A stretch of 64,000 nucleotides of DNA from Diphasiastrum complanatum (GCA_029204225.1 CM055102.1:15500229-15564228), one strand, 5' to 3'. Shown: positions 17,248 through 32,713, numbered from the stretch's first letter. The notes: generated by a model not told the origin, from the sequence alone. A program made the numbers and translations.

Positions 17248-18680
17248 ACCTTGGACGATGTGGTGATAATGCTACCAAAGACACAATGAGAACCCAATGC
17301 AAATCAGGATAAAGAAACACAAGTATACGAAGGACGACTCGCACACAACCTATGAATCTAGTTGGGCCAAGTGAAAAAGACAAGATTGTTTAGGTGGGAG
17401 CTCAACTCACACCCTCACAATTCACCAAACTGTGTCTGTCTCTAATAAGCTGTCATCTCGGTGTCTATATGCGCTCGAGCATATATCAAATCAGCCTAAT
17501 GTGCATTGATCCCATGTAGTTGGTATATGTACTGACCAAGTTAACAAAAAATGATTGCTAATATACTAAAACAGGTATAGTCTTAGTTGGAATTGTCACA
17601 TTTTACTCATCTTTGAGTGCAATTCCCACAAGGCTATGTATATAGTAGTGTAGAAATTACCACTCAAATTACTCTAGAATTACATAAAACGGGACTACAA
17701 TTTAATTTCAGCTTGGAATTTGATGCACACCCACCTTTTAGATTAAAGGGCTTTTGTAGTTTTAACTTTCGTATGACATGTATATTTTAGGGCTATTTTG
17801 TTGGCTATATTTCATTATGAATTAAGATCGATGGATGCAAGAATCATGAGCAAGCTATAAAAGTGCGACTTAAGATCAATAATCCAATCAAACAACAAGA
17901 AATAGTGATGCTAAGAAATGGCAAAATGAAATCATATCACCAGTACATTGAGATTTTTGCATGCAAGCAAACAATGCAATCAAGGTTCACAATATTATGA
18001 AAATCAACAAGATACACAATGCTTTGACATCCACAAAAAATATATAATTTACAACAATATAAGTACATAGAAATTGATCTAAACTCTCCAGAGAATCAAT
18101 TTGCACAATGTCATGAGAATCATACCTATTTGTAGATATCATGCGATGTGTAAAATAACCAAACGATGTGACTCGTACTTTGACTCTTTATTGTGTTACA
18201 ATGTTTGATCTTAATTTTTGGTCCATGTTCAATTACGTGATCTACCATCCTTTTATTGATAATGCCAATCGCCATTAATTATGGTTCACAATTGTTGGAT
18301 TTATCTCCTCTACTCTCCTAAATCCCATGTTAATCTAGTTCCATCCATTGCTGCAACATTACATGCATTGTCGCATAGTCGTCTGTAACTGAAGACAACA
18401 AGAGAATAGCAGTCCGACTCATCGAAGTAACTCGACTTGTTAGAGTTGGACGACTTATCAGGTAGACCCAACTTGGCAGACATATCGAGGAATTCTGTCT
18501 TATCAAGCCTCCTCATGCTCACTTCATGTACTGTGCAACTAACTTGACAATGATAGCAACCACGATCTTCTTCCTGACAGCACAACGGCTCCATGTCATT
18601 CATTTCACATACAATGTAAATACATATCTTTGATCATTGTAATCAGTTATTCATCATGTAGTTAGCGAGACAGACACTGT
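17248..18680. other. Unassigned interval before the LTR of element E
   Basis: AT-rich sequence without a recognisable gene. A 97-residue minus-strand frame at 18,603-18,310 has several cysteines (CCQEEDRGCYHCQVSC) but no family match that I know. I would not annotate it as a gene. Confidence 0.3.
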
Positions 18681-19114
18681 AGATGCTTTCATATATCGAT
18701 TCTTTCTTCAAACAGATTGTCAGTAATAAGCTCATATTTTTTACAAAGTGGAGTCAGCTTTTTGAGCATGTGGTTTTGTCCGCTATTGTCTTGTGCTCAT
18801 AGCATCAAACTGACATATATTTTTACACATTAATCTGAATCAGTTACTGTCTTTTGCATTCAGAGTTCTTGTCAGTATTGTATGTTTAAGCTACTACGTC
18901 TTCGTGTCTGACTTTTTGATTATTTCTTCTGATTGTTTTCTCTTTCGCTTTTGCAACAACCGCACAACTCTGTATTGTGTTCACCTACTCAGTTCAATAG
19001 TCTTGCACCTAGGGATTCGTCATACTTTGCCTTCAAGCAGTAGTAGGATTTTCCTGATTCGATCATCTACCGACCAGGTCCGGTCCGGGTTATTGTACCC
19101 AACGTTCCCCAGCA
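18681..19114 (+). repeat. 5' LTR (3' part) of copia element E
   Basis: The segment is homologous to 38,255-38,866, with shared blocks such as TATTGTCTTGTGCTC. It ends CCCAGCA directly before a primer binding site. The left edge is uncertain because I cannot find a clear TG start. Confidence 0.6.
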
Positions 19115-19127
19115 TGGTATCAAAGCC
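19115..19127 (+). other. Primer binding site of element E
   Basis: TGGTATCAAAGCC differs by one base from the usual TGGTATCAGAGCC complement of initiator tRNA-Met. It lies between the LTR and gag. Confidence 0.8.
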
Positions 19128-19315
19128 TTGATATCATAATCTATCTAATCACTTATGCGGTTATTTGTTAGAGCTATTTTTATAGCCTAATAAGCTTCCC
19201 ACAGAACCTGATTCTATTAGCCGATAGGATAACTATTTTTTTATTCTGTAAGTTGCATTAGATTTTCATTCTTAAGTCATGATAGTTGTTATTATCACCT
19301 ATACTAACTATCCAC

Positions 19316-20600
19316 ATGGATTCCCAAGGGAAATCTAGTCCTATTATGGACAAGCTTGATGGAGCCAATTACCATATGTGGAAATTTAAGATGAGAACTG
19401 TGGTAATGGCTAAGGAGTTGTATGACGTTGTTACAGGTATAGAGGCAAGACTCGAAGCCGACGATGCTGCAATCTCCCAATGGAAGCTGAAGGGTGGCAA
19501 AGCTTTTGCGCTGATCATCCTCAACATATCAGACACTCAAATCGGCCACGTTTCTGAAGCTCAGAACTCCAAGGAAGTTTGGGACATCTTGAGCACCTTG
19601 TATGAAGTACGAGATATAGCTTCCAAGCTATATCTCAAGAAAAAATGCTACTCACTCAAGATGACAGACGGCGACTCCCCGCAGAATGACATCAACCAGC
19701 TCAAGAACCTACTGAAGCAAATGGCCGTTGTCATCAGTCATAGACGATCAAGACATAGTAATGACACTACTTTCAAGCTTTTCAAGCTCATATGATAGCT
19801 GGGTGATGATCATCACAACACACCCTAAACTGACTCTTTCAAGAGTCATCACAATGTTGTTGCAAGAAGACACTCGAAGGAACAAAGCCTCCAATTTCTT
19901 GACTGTCGACTCTCACGCCTTATACACCGACGGAGGCTCGACTAAGCAGATTAAGAAAGGCTTGAAGCTATTGAAGCAAAATCATAAACTGACACAATGT
20001 CAAAACCAGTTGAATCATTCGACAAAGAAGAAGCTGTTCTGCAGATATTGCAAGTGATCCAACGACGAGATCCAAGACTGTCGCATACTACAAGCCAATA
20101 ACAATAGCAAGAGATAGTTGAATCAAGTGACAAATGCAACTGTAGAAGCACCACAACCTATTCAAGAAATAGATCATGATGTCTTCATGACAAGCCATCA
20201 AGAAGCATCCAACGCCCGCTCCCAGTTTTTGGATTCTAGAGCCACACAACATATGACCACCTATATCGGCTGTATCGAGTCCTATATGTCTTACAGTACC
20301 AAGAGATATTTTCACTTGGGAGACAATAGCACATAGGCTATTGAAGGTGAATGTACAATAAGATTAAGCTTTCCAAATGATCAATCTAAGCTACTTTCAA
20401 ATGTCCTGCATGTACCGAATCTGTCAACAAATATGCTCTCTGTTAGCAAATTATAGATCTAGAACATAAAGTAGAGTTCGAATGTGATCAACGTAAAGTA
20501 GTCGATAGGACAGACAAGATCCTAGCACTCGAAAAGAGACATGGATACTTGTATAGATCAAGTCATCACTTTTTTGCCTCTAGTCAAGCCCTCAACAAGC
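19316..20600 (+). pseudogene. Copia gag, protease and linker of element E
   Basis: The gag frame starts MDSQGKSSPIMDKLDGANYH, followed by MWKFKMRTVVMAKELYDVV. This is the gag family often called UBN2, with the DGxNYxxWKFKM start. A frame change near 19,735 leads to DDQDIVMTLLSSFSSSYDSW. The zinc knuckle FCRYCK-stop-SNDEIQDCR is cut by a TGA. The protease motif is FLDSRATQHMT, where the active-site Gly is Arg. The next block (FHLGDNST-stop-AIEGE, VLHVPNLSTNMLSVSKL) has further stops and ends near 20,600. Element H (39,021) starts with nearly the same residues. Confidence 0.85.
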
Positions 20601-20735
20601 TGAGGCAAAAAAGGAGGAGATGAAGCAATATCCATTTCACTCCATCATTGGCTCATTGATGGTGCAATGATCTGCACTTGACCTGGCATTGCATATTTGA
20701 TCAGTATACTTAGTTAGTTTCTATCGAATCCAGGT
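20601..20735 (+). pseudogene. Small copia RT-end fragment at a junction
   Basis: The sequence encodes YPFHSIIGSLMVQ and a following ALDLALHI-like stretch. This matches the end of the copia RT region (IGSLMYxxxxTRPDLA), which should lie more than 2 kb further downstream. It marks a deletion or recombination joint between the gag part at 19,316 and the pol part at 20,740. Confidence 0.5.
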
Positions 20736-20739
20736 CTAA

Positions 20740-22350
20740 TCCAATGTCACTTGTCCTTACACCCCCCAACAAAATGGGGCGGCCGAGAGGAAAAATAGGA
20801 GTCTTTTTGAATGTGCAAAGTCTTTAAGACTTGATGCATCTCTACCCATCACTTTTTGGGGAGAGGCCATAACTTGTGCTAATTACTTATGTAATAGGCT
20901 TCCTAGTAGTGCTATTGGTGGGATCTCACCATTTCAAGCTTTGTTTGGCAATAAGCCCAATGTAGAGGATTTTAAAGTGCTTGGATGTATATGTTATGTC
21001 CATATTCCTTTGGAAACAAGAAGAAAAGAAGATGCAACTTCCTTCAAAGGAATATTTGTAAGCTATAGTAAAAATAGCAAAGGATATAGGATATTTGATC
21101 CTATTTCAAGAAAAGTAAAAGCTAGCAAGGACGTCTTATTTGATGAATCTCAAAGCTACAAGCTGTCTCCAAATGCATCTAATCTCTAAGGTGATGAAGA
21201 TCTTGCAACACCCGAGGAGGAGCCTCTTGAAAATAATCTTTTGGAAGATCAAAATCAAGTTCCAAAGGAGCCGAGAAGATCCACAAGGAGCAAGGCTGAG
21301 CCTTCAAGGCTCACATACTTTGAGAAAGGGAAGCAAAGGGAAGACACAACTCCTTCTACCTCTTACTCTTTTCTAACCACAATTCTTGAAGAGCCATCAT
21401 GTTATGAAGATGCAAGTAAATCACAAATTTGGAGAGATGCAATGCAAGTAGAGTTTGATGCTTTGATAGATAATCAAACTTGGAATCTTGTACATCTTCC
21501 ATATGGGAAGAAGCCACTTGCATGTAAGTGGATCTATAAATTAAAGTACAATCAAGATGGATCTATAAGTAAGTACAAAGCTAGATTGGTTTCTAAGGGG
21601 TTTCTTCAAGTTAAAGGCATAGATTATGAAGAAACATTTGCTCTTGTAGCAAAGCTTGTAGCCATTAGATTGATCATTTGTATTGCTACTTTATTTAAGT
21701 GGAATCTCTATCAAATGGATGTGACAAATGCTTTCTTGAATGACTACTTGGAGGAGGAAGTATACATGTTGCAACCCAAAGGGCTTCATCAAGGATGGTG
21801 AGGAGGACAAGGTTTTCCACTTAAGGAAGAGTATATGGCTTGAAGCAAGCACCTAGAGCTTGGTACTCTAGGTTGCATGATTTTATCTACTCTCTTGTCT
21901 TTGTGATTAGCTCTTATGAGCCTTCTTTGTACATAAAATGTAATGATGGAAAGATCATCATTTTAGTACTTTATGTTGATGATATCATATTGACAAGAAA
22001 TGATGGTGAAGGCATAAGAAATGTTAAAGTTTCTTTGTCTAGTGAATTCAAGATGTTAGGTCTAGGACTTCTTAAGTTTATACTTGGAATAGAAGTTACT
22101 AGAGGTAGTTATTTTACTTTTATAAGTCAATCAAAGTATGCTACTTCCATTCTTGAAAGGTTTGGCATGAAAGATTGTAAGGGGATTGACACCCCTATGG
22201 AGCAAGTTTGTAAAGTTACTAGTGATTGTGATGAAGCATCCTTTGAGGACATCACACCTTTTAGGAAGATAATAGGCTCCATAATCTATTTGACAATCAC
22301 TAGACCAGATTTGAGTTATAGTGTAAGAAAGTTAAGTCAATATATTATCC
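20740..22350 (+). pseudogene. Copia integrase end and reverse transcriptase
   Basis: The frame opens in the integrase core end (YTPQQNGAAERKNRSLFECA, then LPITFWGEA, NRLPSSAIGG, PFQALFGNKP). The C-terminal integrase domain follows (VLGCICYVHIPLETRRKE, GIFVSYSKNSKGYRIFDP). After a stop at 21,187-21,189 the linker (PRRSTRSKAEPSRL) and RT follow (EEPSCYEDASKSQIWRDAMQ, ACKWIYKLKYNQDGSISKYK, VTNAFLNDYLEEEVYM). A stop and frame change at about 21,800 precede MKQAPRAWYSRL and the catalytic motif LYVDDIIL. It runs to LTITRPDLSYSVRKLSQ and is cut at about 22,350 before RNase H. The catalytic Asp pair is kept, but the frames are broken, so it is inactive. It resembles element G more than the gag at 19,316 resembles G's gag. 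Confidence 0.9.
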
Positions 22351-22419
22351 TCTTTGAGGTGTGTTGCTCTGCGAATGCCATGAACTTTTTGAAAGAATCA
22401 AATACTTCAGATTTCTTCT

Positions 22420-24063
22420 TCAAGTAATATCATCTATGAACGTTACAGAATATCTCCAACCTGAGAGCAAATCTGTTTTCATCGGTCCACACACATTAGA
22501 GTGGACAAGCTCAAAAACTTCCTTGGCTCTTCTTCCTTTGTGTGTGAATGGATTCCAATGTTGCTTTCCTTTCTGACAAGCTTCGCATAACTCAGCCTCG
22601 GGCCTTGATATTTTGAGGCCTGTGACAATGTCCTTTGTGCTCATGTCATACAGGCTCCGCATGTTCAGATGATACATTCTCCTATGCCAGAGCTGATCTT
22701 CATTTTTTAAAGCATTTAATATGCTATTAGAGGCTGATTATTTTGGCCTGGTAGAGGTTTCCTTCTCTGCATTCGACCGTCAGCAACTTGTTTGTCGTCT
22801 TCTCGATCATACGGCAAGTGTTGCCATCGAACAAAACTCAAATGCCTAGATCTGCCATTTTGGAGACAAATAGCAGATCTTTTCTGAGTGAGGGCACATA
22901 GAGTGCTCTTGGCAGTTCTGCTTGGCCTGACAGTGTTCGTAGCTGTAGAGAGCCGATGCCCTTGACATCATGTCTGCTTCCATAGCCTAGAGTCACCGCT
23001 CTGTCATTTTCGAGTTCCCGAAAGTTGATCAAGATCTTCTTGTTGCAGGTTATGTGAGATGTTGCTCCTGAATCGATGACCACATCGTAGTCATGTTTGG
23101 AGTAGCTTGTTGAAGCTTCGTCGAGTATCATAAAAGCTTCGTCACCTCTTTCTGCATCTTTAGAAGATCTGCAACGTTTTCCTTTTCAGTTTTGTTTTTT
23201 CTTTTTGGGTTGAATTTGCAGTCGTATGCAGAATGCCCTTTCTTCTTGCAGTGCATGCAGGGTATTGCTGGATTGAACCAATATTTGTTGGTCGTATGGC
23301 CTGGTTTGTGACAATGATCGCAGGAAGAAGATTGTTGATTCGAGGACTTTGTCTTCTCGAATCTTGGTTTGTTTTTCTTCTTTCCTTTCATGAAGAGAGC
23401 CTTCTCTTGAACACTGCTTCTCTCTCCTTCGTCTCTCATCAGTCTCTCATCAACGACAAGATTGACTGCTTTGTCGAATGTCATATCTGGTAGACTAAGT
23501 ATGAGCATTCTCAACGGCTGATAGGACATCGATAGAGATTTCATGAAGTACATGCTGCTGTGGTGCTGGGACCTGGTGCTCCTGTCCTGATGCAACGAAT
23601 TGAGCGAAGATCATTCTGATCTTCTCAACGTGCTGATCCAACTGGTTGTCATCCCACCGTATTGATTGCAGCTGATTATGAAGGTGCACGACTGAAGCTG
23701 CAGTCCTCACTTCATACTTCTGCTTTAATCTTTTTCATGTTGCATGGCTGCTTTCTCAGTCTTCAATCTGCATGATTAGATCTTCATTTATGGACAAAAC
23801 GATGATCGCCATTGTGCGCTCATCCTTTCTGATCCATTCAGCTCTCCTCGGGTCTCCCTATGGAGGTTGCACCTCTGAGAGCTCGGTCACTGACCAGATG
23901 CCTTTGCCCTTCAAGAGTGTTTTGATTTTGAATTTTCAGACTCTGTAATTTGCGCCATTGAGACTAATTGCTACTTTGGTCTGGATTGTTGTAGCCATAT
24001 TATGTTGTCTGGAAGAATCACTGTTGGGATATCAATAGTGACAACTTGGTGGCTCTGATACCA
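22420..24063 (-). pseudogene. Copia element F: gag, zinc knuckles, protease, integrase start
   Basis: Reading the minus strand from the primer binding site at 24,063-24,051: gag pieces (ASVVHLHNQLQSIRWDDNQL, then VEKIRMIFAQFVASGQEHQV), two zinc knuckles (CDHCHKPGHTTNKYW, with the last Cys lost, and CMHCKKKGHSAYDC), and the protease motif VVIDSGATSHITCN. Then come the linker (PRALYVPSLRKDLLFVSKMA) and the integrase zinc region (CEACQKGKQHWNPFTH, FELVHSNVCGPM, FIDD). It ends at about 22,420, back to back with the plus-strand pol fragment. The frames are broken between 23,495 and 23,128 and before 22,838. RT and RNase H are missing. Confidence 0.88.
24051..24063 (-). other. Primer binding site of element F
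   Basis: GGCTCTGATACCA (minus TGGTATCAGAGCC). The sequence to the right, from about 24,065 (TGTGCTATAGC), is the expected 5' LTR of F, but its far end is not clear and G's gag starts at 24,591. Confidence 0.85.
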
Positions 24064-24590
24064 ATGTGCTATAGCTTGTTGGATAGGTATTGGAGAGTAG
24101 AATGTGTTGCTCTTGTTTCTAAATCAATTTGATTTGTTTTTAGAAGAGTTTTAGGCAATCAGAGAGTTTGAGAGGGTACTCAACTCGTGGGATATGCCAA
24201 TGTGAGCACACATCTGTCTTTTTCACCATTTTCATCAATTTTCACTGTCAATAAAGTAGGATTGGATAGAAGTGAGTGTTATGAGGTCTTAGACTTTTCA
24301 TTTCACACATATTACTGTGTTTGAGTCGAAAGTAAGTTCCTAGAGAGTTTATTAGTACATTGAAACTCGTGGGAGAGATAGAATTCTTGCTTGCATGTGC
24401 TTCTTTTTTTGTGACTGAAGCGAGATCCAAATTCAAGATAGATTGATTTTCTGTATTGAGAATTTGTTCTCATATCTGTTGCTAAATTTCATAGGGTGGA
24501 TCAACATCTGTGTTAGATCCTAGATTGAGATAGCAAGCAGCATCCTTTCAACTCCATTTTTCATCATTACTAGAATTTCTCACCAAGAAG

Positions 24591-25364
24591 ATGTCTTCAT
24601 CTGGTTCACATTTCTTAGAGCACAGTGAGAGATTAACATCTTCCAATCATGCAATGTGGAAGATCAGAATGGAATCATTGTTGATTCTACATGATGTAAT
24701 AGATATTGTGAGTGGAGCTGAAGAAGAACATGCTGCACCTAATGAAGCTGCAGGACTCCACAAAAGAACTAGAATTGCCCTTCATTTTATAAAAATGAAT
24801 GTTACCAATGAAGTGATAAGAGAGATTAGTACATGCACCACTGCCAAGGAAGCTTGGGATACTCTAAAAACAATCTATGAAATCAAAAATACTTCTAGAT
24901 TGCTTACACTTAGAAACCAAATATTTCTAAGTTATCATAGAGTAGATGAGAGTGCTTCATCATATGTCATGAGAGTTAAGGATCTTCATCAAGAGCTAGC
25001 TGGTATTAGTGATGCTCTTAAGAACACTAAACTTGTTCAAGTAGTCCTAAATGGACTTAGAGATGAGTATGACAATATTGTGCAGACTTATGTTGTCAGA
25101 GAGGATCTTCCATCCTTGGAGACACTGCAAGGTGTTCTCATTGCTGAAGAAAGTAGGCAAGAGAACAAGATGCTGAGCATCAACAGACTTTCATTGAAAG
25201 ATGGTGGAGATGACAAAGCACTCTTCATCAGAGACAAGTCAAGAGGCAAAGGACAACAACACTTCAAGAAGGACAAAGCCAAAGAAGGTGGTGATGATCA
25301 GTCCTCACAAGATGCAACATCCAATGGTGGCAAGAAGAAACTATCAAAGATCAAGATGAGGTAA
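24591..25364 (+). CDS. Copia gag of element G
   Basis: This 257-residue frame begins MSSSGSHFLEHSERLTSSNH and has the gag pattern SNHAMWKIRMESLL, AKEAWDTLKTIYEIKN, SASSYVMRVKDLHQELAGIS and LNGLRDEYDNIVQTYV. It ends with a Lys-rich tail. A TAA follows, and after about 60 bases of damaged sequence the zinc-knuckle and protease frame resumes. Gag forms the particle that carries the retroelement RNA. The length is typical for copia gag before the zinc knuckle. Confidence 0.9.
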   Translation: MSSSGSHFLEHSERLTSSNHAMWKIRMESLLILHDVIDIVSGAEEEHAAPNEAAGLHKRTRIALHFIKMNVTNEVIREISTCTTAKEAWDTLKTIYEIKNTSRLLTLRNQIFLSYHRVDESASSYVMRVKDLHQELAGISDALKNTKLVQVVLNGLRDEYDNIVQTYVVREDLPSLETLQGVLIAEESRQENKMLSINRLSLKDGGDDKALFIRDKSRGKGQQHFKKDKAKEGGDDQSSQDATSNGGKKKLSKIKMR

Positions 25365-28300
25365 ATGCAAAATGATGCGGAACTCAGAGTAAATAGCAAA
25401 ATGATCTAAAAATCAGCAATAAAGGTGGCACATGGGTTTTTCTGTGGAAAGAAAGGACATTATGCATCAAACTGTTTCCAAAAGAAGAACCAATCTAGGC
25501 AAGCTAACCTTACTAATGAGGATGAGTGTGAGGGTGTAGAGAGTGAAAGAGAGGATTCATTAATGATGTCTACTTTTTCATCTTTTCCTTTTAAGAATGA
25601 AGAAGTCTGGTGGATAGATAGTGGGGCTAGTTCCCACATGTCTAGTTCTAGGAACTCTTTCACTAATTTCATGCCATATCTAGGTGCAAAAAGGTCAATC
25701 TATACTACTAATGATGTAGAATGTACGATTGAAGGAATAGGTAGCATTCCATTACGTGCATCATCATGAAAATATTTTTGCTTACATGATGTATTGTATG
25801 TACCTAGATTGACAAAGAATCTCATTAGTGTAGGACAGTTGTTTGATAGTGGATTGGATGTCAAGTTTCAAGTTGACAAGTGTATAATCTCAAGAGAAAA
25901 TGAAGTTATTGCTGGAGGATCTAGAATTGGTAAGTTGTACAAACTAAAATCTAGGGAGAGTGCTAACATTTTAGATATTGCTTATGAGACCAAGTTTCTA
26001 CAGGAGGATCTATGGCATAAGAGATTGGGTCATCCCAATTTCAAAGACATGCAATCTATGGTCAAAGAAAGAAAAGCTATTGGTCTACCAAAGACAATGT
26101 CAAAGGAGCTTCTACCTTGTGAAGTTTGTGTGCTGGCAAAGTCACACAGGCCTTTTCCTATATCAAGTATCAAGACAAGGCAACCATTTGAACTTGTACA
26201 CTCAGATGTTCATTTCTCATCAACTAAGAGCAAAGGAGGAGCCAACTGCTTTGTCTCTTTTAGAGATGATTATACAAGACATTCTTGGATCTATATGCTG
26301 TCTTCAAAAGCCAGGGTTTATGATGTTTTTCTTACTTTTAAAGCTTATGTAGAGAAGCAGTTTCCTTTCAAGATAAAAGCTTTAAGAAGTGATAGTGGAG
26401 GGGAATACACTTCCAATAAGTTTGAAGACTTTTGTGAGAGAGAGGGTATTCAAAGAGAGTTCTCTTGTTCATATACTCCTCAACAAAATGGAGTTGTTGA
26501 GAGAAAAAATAGAACTTCGTGTGAATGTGCAAAAGCCATTAGGCTGGAAGCTTCTCTGCCTAAAAAATTTTGGGGAGAGGCAGTTGCATGTGCAAAATAT
26601 CTTTGTAATAGGCTTCCAAATCTTGCAATAGGAGGAAAGACACCATTTGAGATGTTGTATAAGAAAAAGCCCAAGGTAGATCATCTTAGGATTTTTGGCT
26701 GTGTATGCTTTGTGCATGTACCTCTAGAAACTAGGAAGAAGGAAGATCCTAGTGCAGTAAAAGGAATTTTTGTAGGTTATGCATCTACTAAAAAAGCATA
26801 CAAGATTTATTTGCCCTCTACTAACAAAAAAGTTGTTAGTAGAGATGTGGTCTTCCATGAAGATCAAAAATCTAACTTGGATGATGTTCAAATCAAAGAG
26901 ACTCATGCAAGATCAATCATCAACCTTGATGCTGTTCAAGAAGAGGTGAGGCCGAGGCTTGAGGAGGAGCAAATTCAAGCTACCACACCAAGAAGATCTA
27001 CACGAGCAAGATCTGAGCCAAGGAGGCTCACATATGATGAAGAAGGAAGGCAAGTGGAAGGTGAAACTTCCTATCATGCACTTTTTATATTAGATGAAGA
27101 GCCTAAGGATGTCCAAGAAGCTTTTCAATCCAAGGAGTGGGTTGAAGCAATGACCCAAGAATTTGAAGCCTTGATGTCAAATAACACATGGGAGCTTGTG
27201 GAGCCACCAAACAACATGCATGTGATCGGATGTAAGTGGGTATTCAGAATCAAGTATAATCATGATGGATCTATCAATAAGTATAAAGCAAGACTTTGTG
27301 CTAAAGGCTACTCACAGATTAAAGGTCTTGATTATGACGGTACCTTTGCACCAGTTGCAAAGATGGTAACAATTCAAATACTCATCTCTCTTGCATGTTT
27401 TCACAAATGGAGTATGTTCCAGTTTCATGTTTCTAATGCATTTCTCAATGGTTACCTTGAGGAGGAGATTTATATGGAATAGCCTCCAGGTTTTGTGAAG
27501 GAAGGTGATGAATCAAAAGTTTGTCTTTTGTTCAAAAGTCTATATGAACTGAAACAAGCACCAAGGTCTTGGTATGCAAGGCTCAATTCTTATCTCATAT
27601 CACTTGGATTTTGTCTAAGTGAATATAGCCCTTCTCTGTATTATAAGTTTGTAAGTATTCTTCTCATCTATGTAGATGATATCATTCTTTGTGGAAACAG
27701 TGAGAAGTTAGTTGAAGAAACTAAGCATGCACTTGGTATTGAGTTTAAAATGCAGGGTTTAGGAGTTCTTCACTATATTCTAGGCCTTGAAATAGATTTT
27801 TGGAAAGATCATGCATCTATAAGCCAAAGTAGATATGCACTTTCCATGCTCAGGAAATTTCATATGGAGAACTGTAAAGGCATAGATACACCTATGGAGC
27901 ACATTGTAAAAGTTCCTATTAAAGATGATGAAAAATCATTTCAGGACATTACTCTTTATAGGAGTCTTATTGGATCACTTATTTGGTTAACAGTGACTAG
28001 GTCTGATCTAAGATTTTGTGTTCATAAGCTAAGTCAACACATGTAGGATCCAAAGTTATATCATTGGAAGTTGGCTAAAAGAGTCTTGAGGTATATATAT
28101 TCTACCTTGGATTATGGACTATACTATGAAGGAGAAGATATGACTTTAGTTGCTTTTTCAGATTCAAATTTTGCAGGAGACAGGTTGGATAGAAAATCCA
28201 CAAGTGCTTACACTATATTTCTTGGAGGAAATTTGGTTTCTTGGCTATCGAAGAAGCATGCAACTATTTTCTTATCATCCTATGAAGCTGAATATAAATC

Positions 28301-28634
28301 TCTTACAACCACACCAAAGGAGGTGTTATGGATCAAAAGGCTACTTTTGGAGCTTAAGTGTTATGTAGATGAAGATTTACCAATTATCAAGAATGATAAC
28401 ATTTCTACTCAGGCTCATGCAAATAATCCAGTCTTTTATGCAAGGAGCAAGCATATTGAAGTGGCTCATCATTTTGTAAGAGAAAAAGTCATTGGAAGAG
28501 AGATCTCATTGGAGCACGTTTCATCTTCAGATTGTGTTGCAGATCTTCTCACCAAGCCTCTACTCAAGAATGTCTTTATGAAGATGACATCTAACCTTGG
28601 CCTAATTTCAAAATCTATGTTGATAGGAACATAA
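25365..28634 (+). pseudogene. Copia pol of element G, nearly complete
   Basis: Domains in order: zinc knuckle lacking its first Cys (FFCGKKGHYASNC) and protease WWIDSGASSHM in the frame 25,425-25,769. A TGA at about 25,767 follows, then the frame 25,794-27,482 with integrase zinc region (LWHKRLGHPNFKDM, CEVCVLAKSHRPFP), core (FVSFRDDYTRHSWIYML, ALRSDSGGEYTS, YTPQQNGVVERKNRT) and the start of RT. A TAG at 27,480-27,482 stands in the ME-stop-PPGF motif, where Gln is usual. The RT frame 27,495-28,046 has LKQAPRSWYARL and LLIYVDDIILC. A TAG at 28,044-28,046 (HM-stop-DP) leads to RNase H (FSDSNFAGD, SSYEAEYKSL) and the C-terminus LLTKPLLKNVF, ending at 28,634. Only three or four point stops separate this copy from an open frame, so it is the youngest long copia copy here. 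Confidence 0.93.
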
Positions 28635-28638
28635 ATTT

Positions 28639-29460
28639 TAAGGAGGAGTAAATATTATCTTCCTATCTCGAGTTTGGGGTCATGTCCATGATAATTTCCA
28701 CCTGATTTCATGTTGTACATATAAGGAGTGTGAATTGAGCACATATCCTTCTAGTGTAGCTCAGATTTGAGTTAGATAGGTTCAATTATGATGACATGCA
28801 GATGTTTAGATAGCATGCAAAGTCTTACTGTATGCATGCAACCCACATGCAATCAGTGCATGCAACATGCAAAGTAGTTTATGTGATCTACACATGTCTA
28901 GGCAATTTTATGAGTTGACATGCAGTACATGCACCATACATGCATGCAGTTACACATGTGGATCTCTGGTAGGTGAATTAGTTCAGTTAAGTGGACTTTC
29001 CATGCAACTCCACTATAGGAATTCGAGTCTCTCTCATGTAGGGAAAGTTGGGCATATTTTGCCATATTGTGAATATTGAGATTTTCGTGTTTTGGACTCA
29101 TTCTCTCTCTACCCGAGTTTTCTATGTATAATTTTCTCTCTCTACTCGAGAGCAGCCTCTTTTTTCCATACTGAACACTTAGAATTATTCTAACATTCAT
29201 TTCTCATAGTGAAGAGTTAGATTTTTTCATCAGATGTATGCCATTGTGCTCTTGCCTTAGATTTTTGTTCTTTGATCAATCTTGTGCAATCGCAACACCT
29301 CAGTAAGATCCGGGAGGGTGTGTGGTGAAGTTCACACGTGCTAAAAACTTCACACTTTGTGCTATGGTGGAAACACAGAGGATGCACTAATTCTGAATGC
29401 CTATTTCGATTCAAACTGGGCTAGAGACGTGGGCACTTGAAGATCCACCTCAGACTATCT
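28639..29460 (+). repeat. Polypurine tract and putative 3' LTR of element G, rich in CATGCA
   Basis: The purine run AAGGAGGAG lies directly behind the pol stop and should mark the LTR start. Bases 28,795-28,946 contain about ten CATGCA or overlapping TGCATG motifs. I found no matching 5' LTR upstream of 24,591 and no TG...CA ends, so the boundaries are estimates. A CT-rich stretch (29,100-29,160) follows. Confidence 0.4.
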
Positions 29461-32633
<3,173 letters not shown>

Positions 32634-32713
32634 TGATTGATACTCATTGTTATTTCGTTGAGTTATTTACCCTTTCCCGAGTCATTTAAACCCCCCCCCC
32701 AAAAAAAAAAAAA

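Noticed and set aside
18310-18603. Cys-rich minus-strand frame as a gene
   Set aside because: No family match, no splice context and location beside an LTR; composition alone is not enough.
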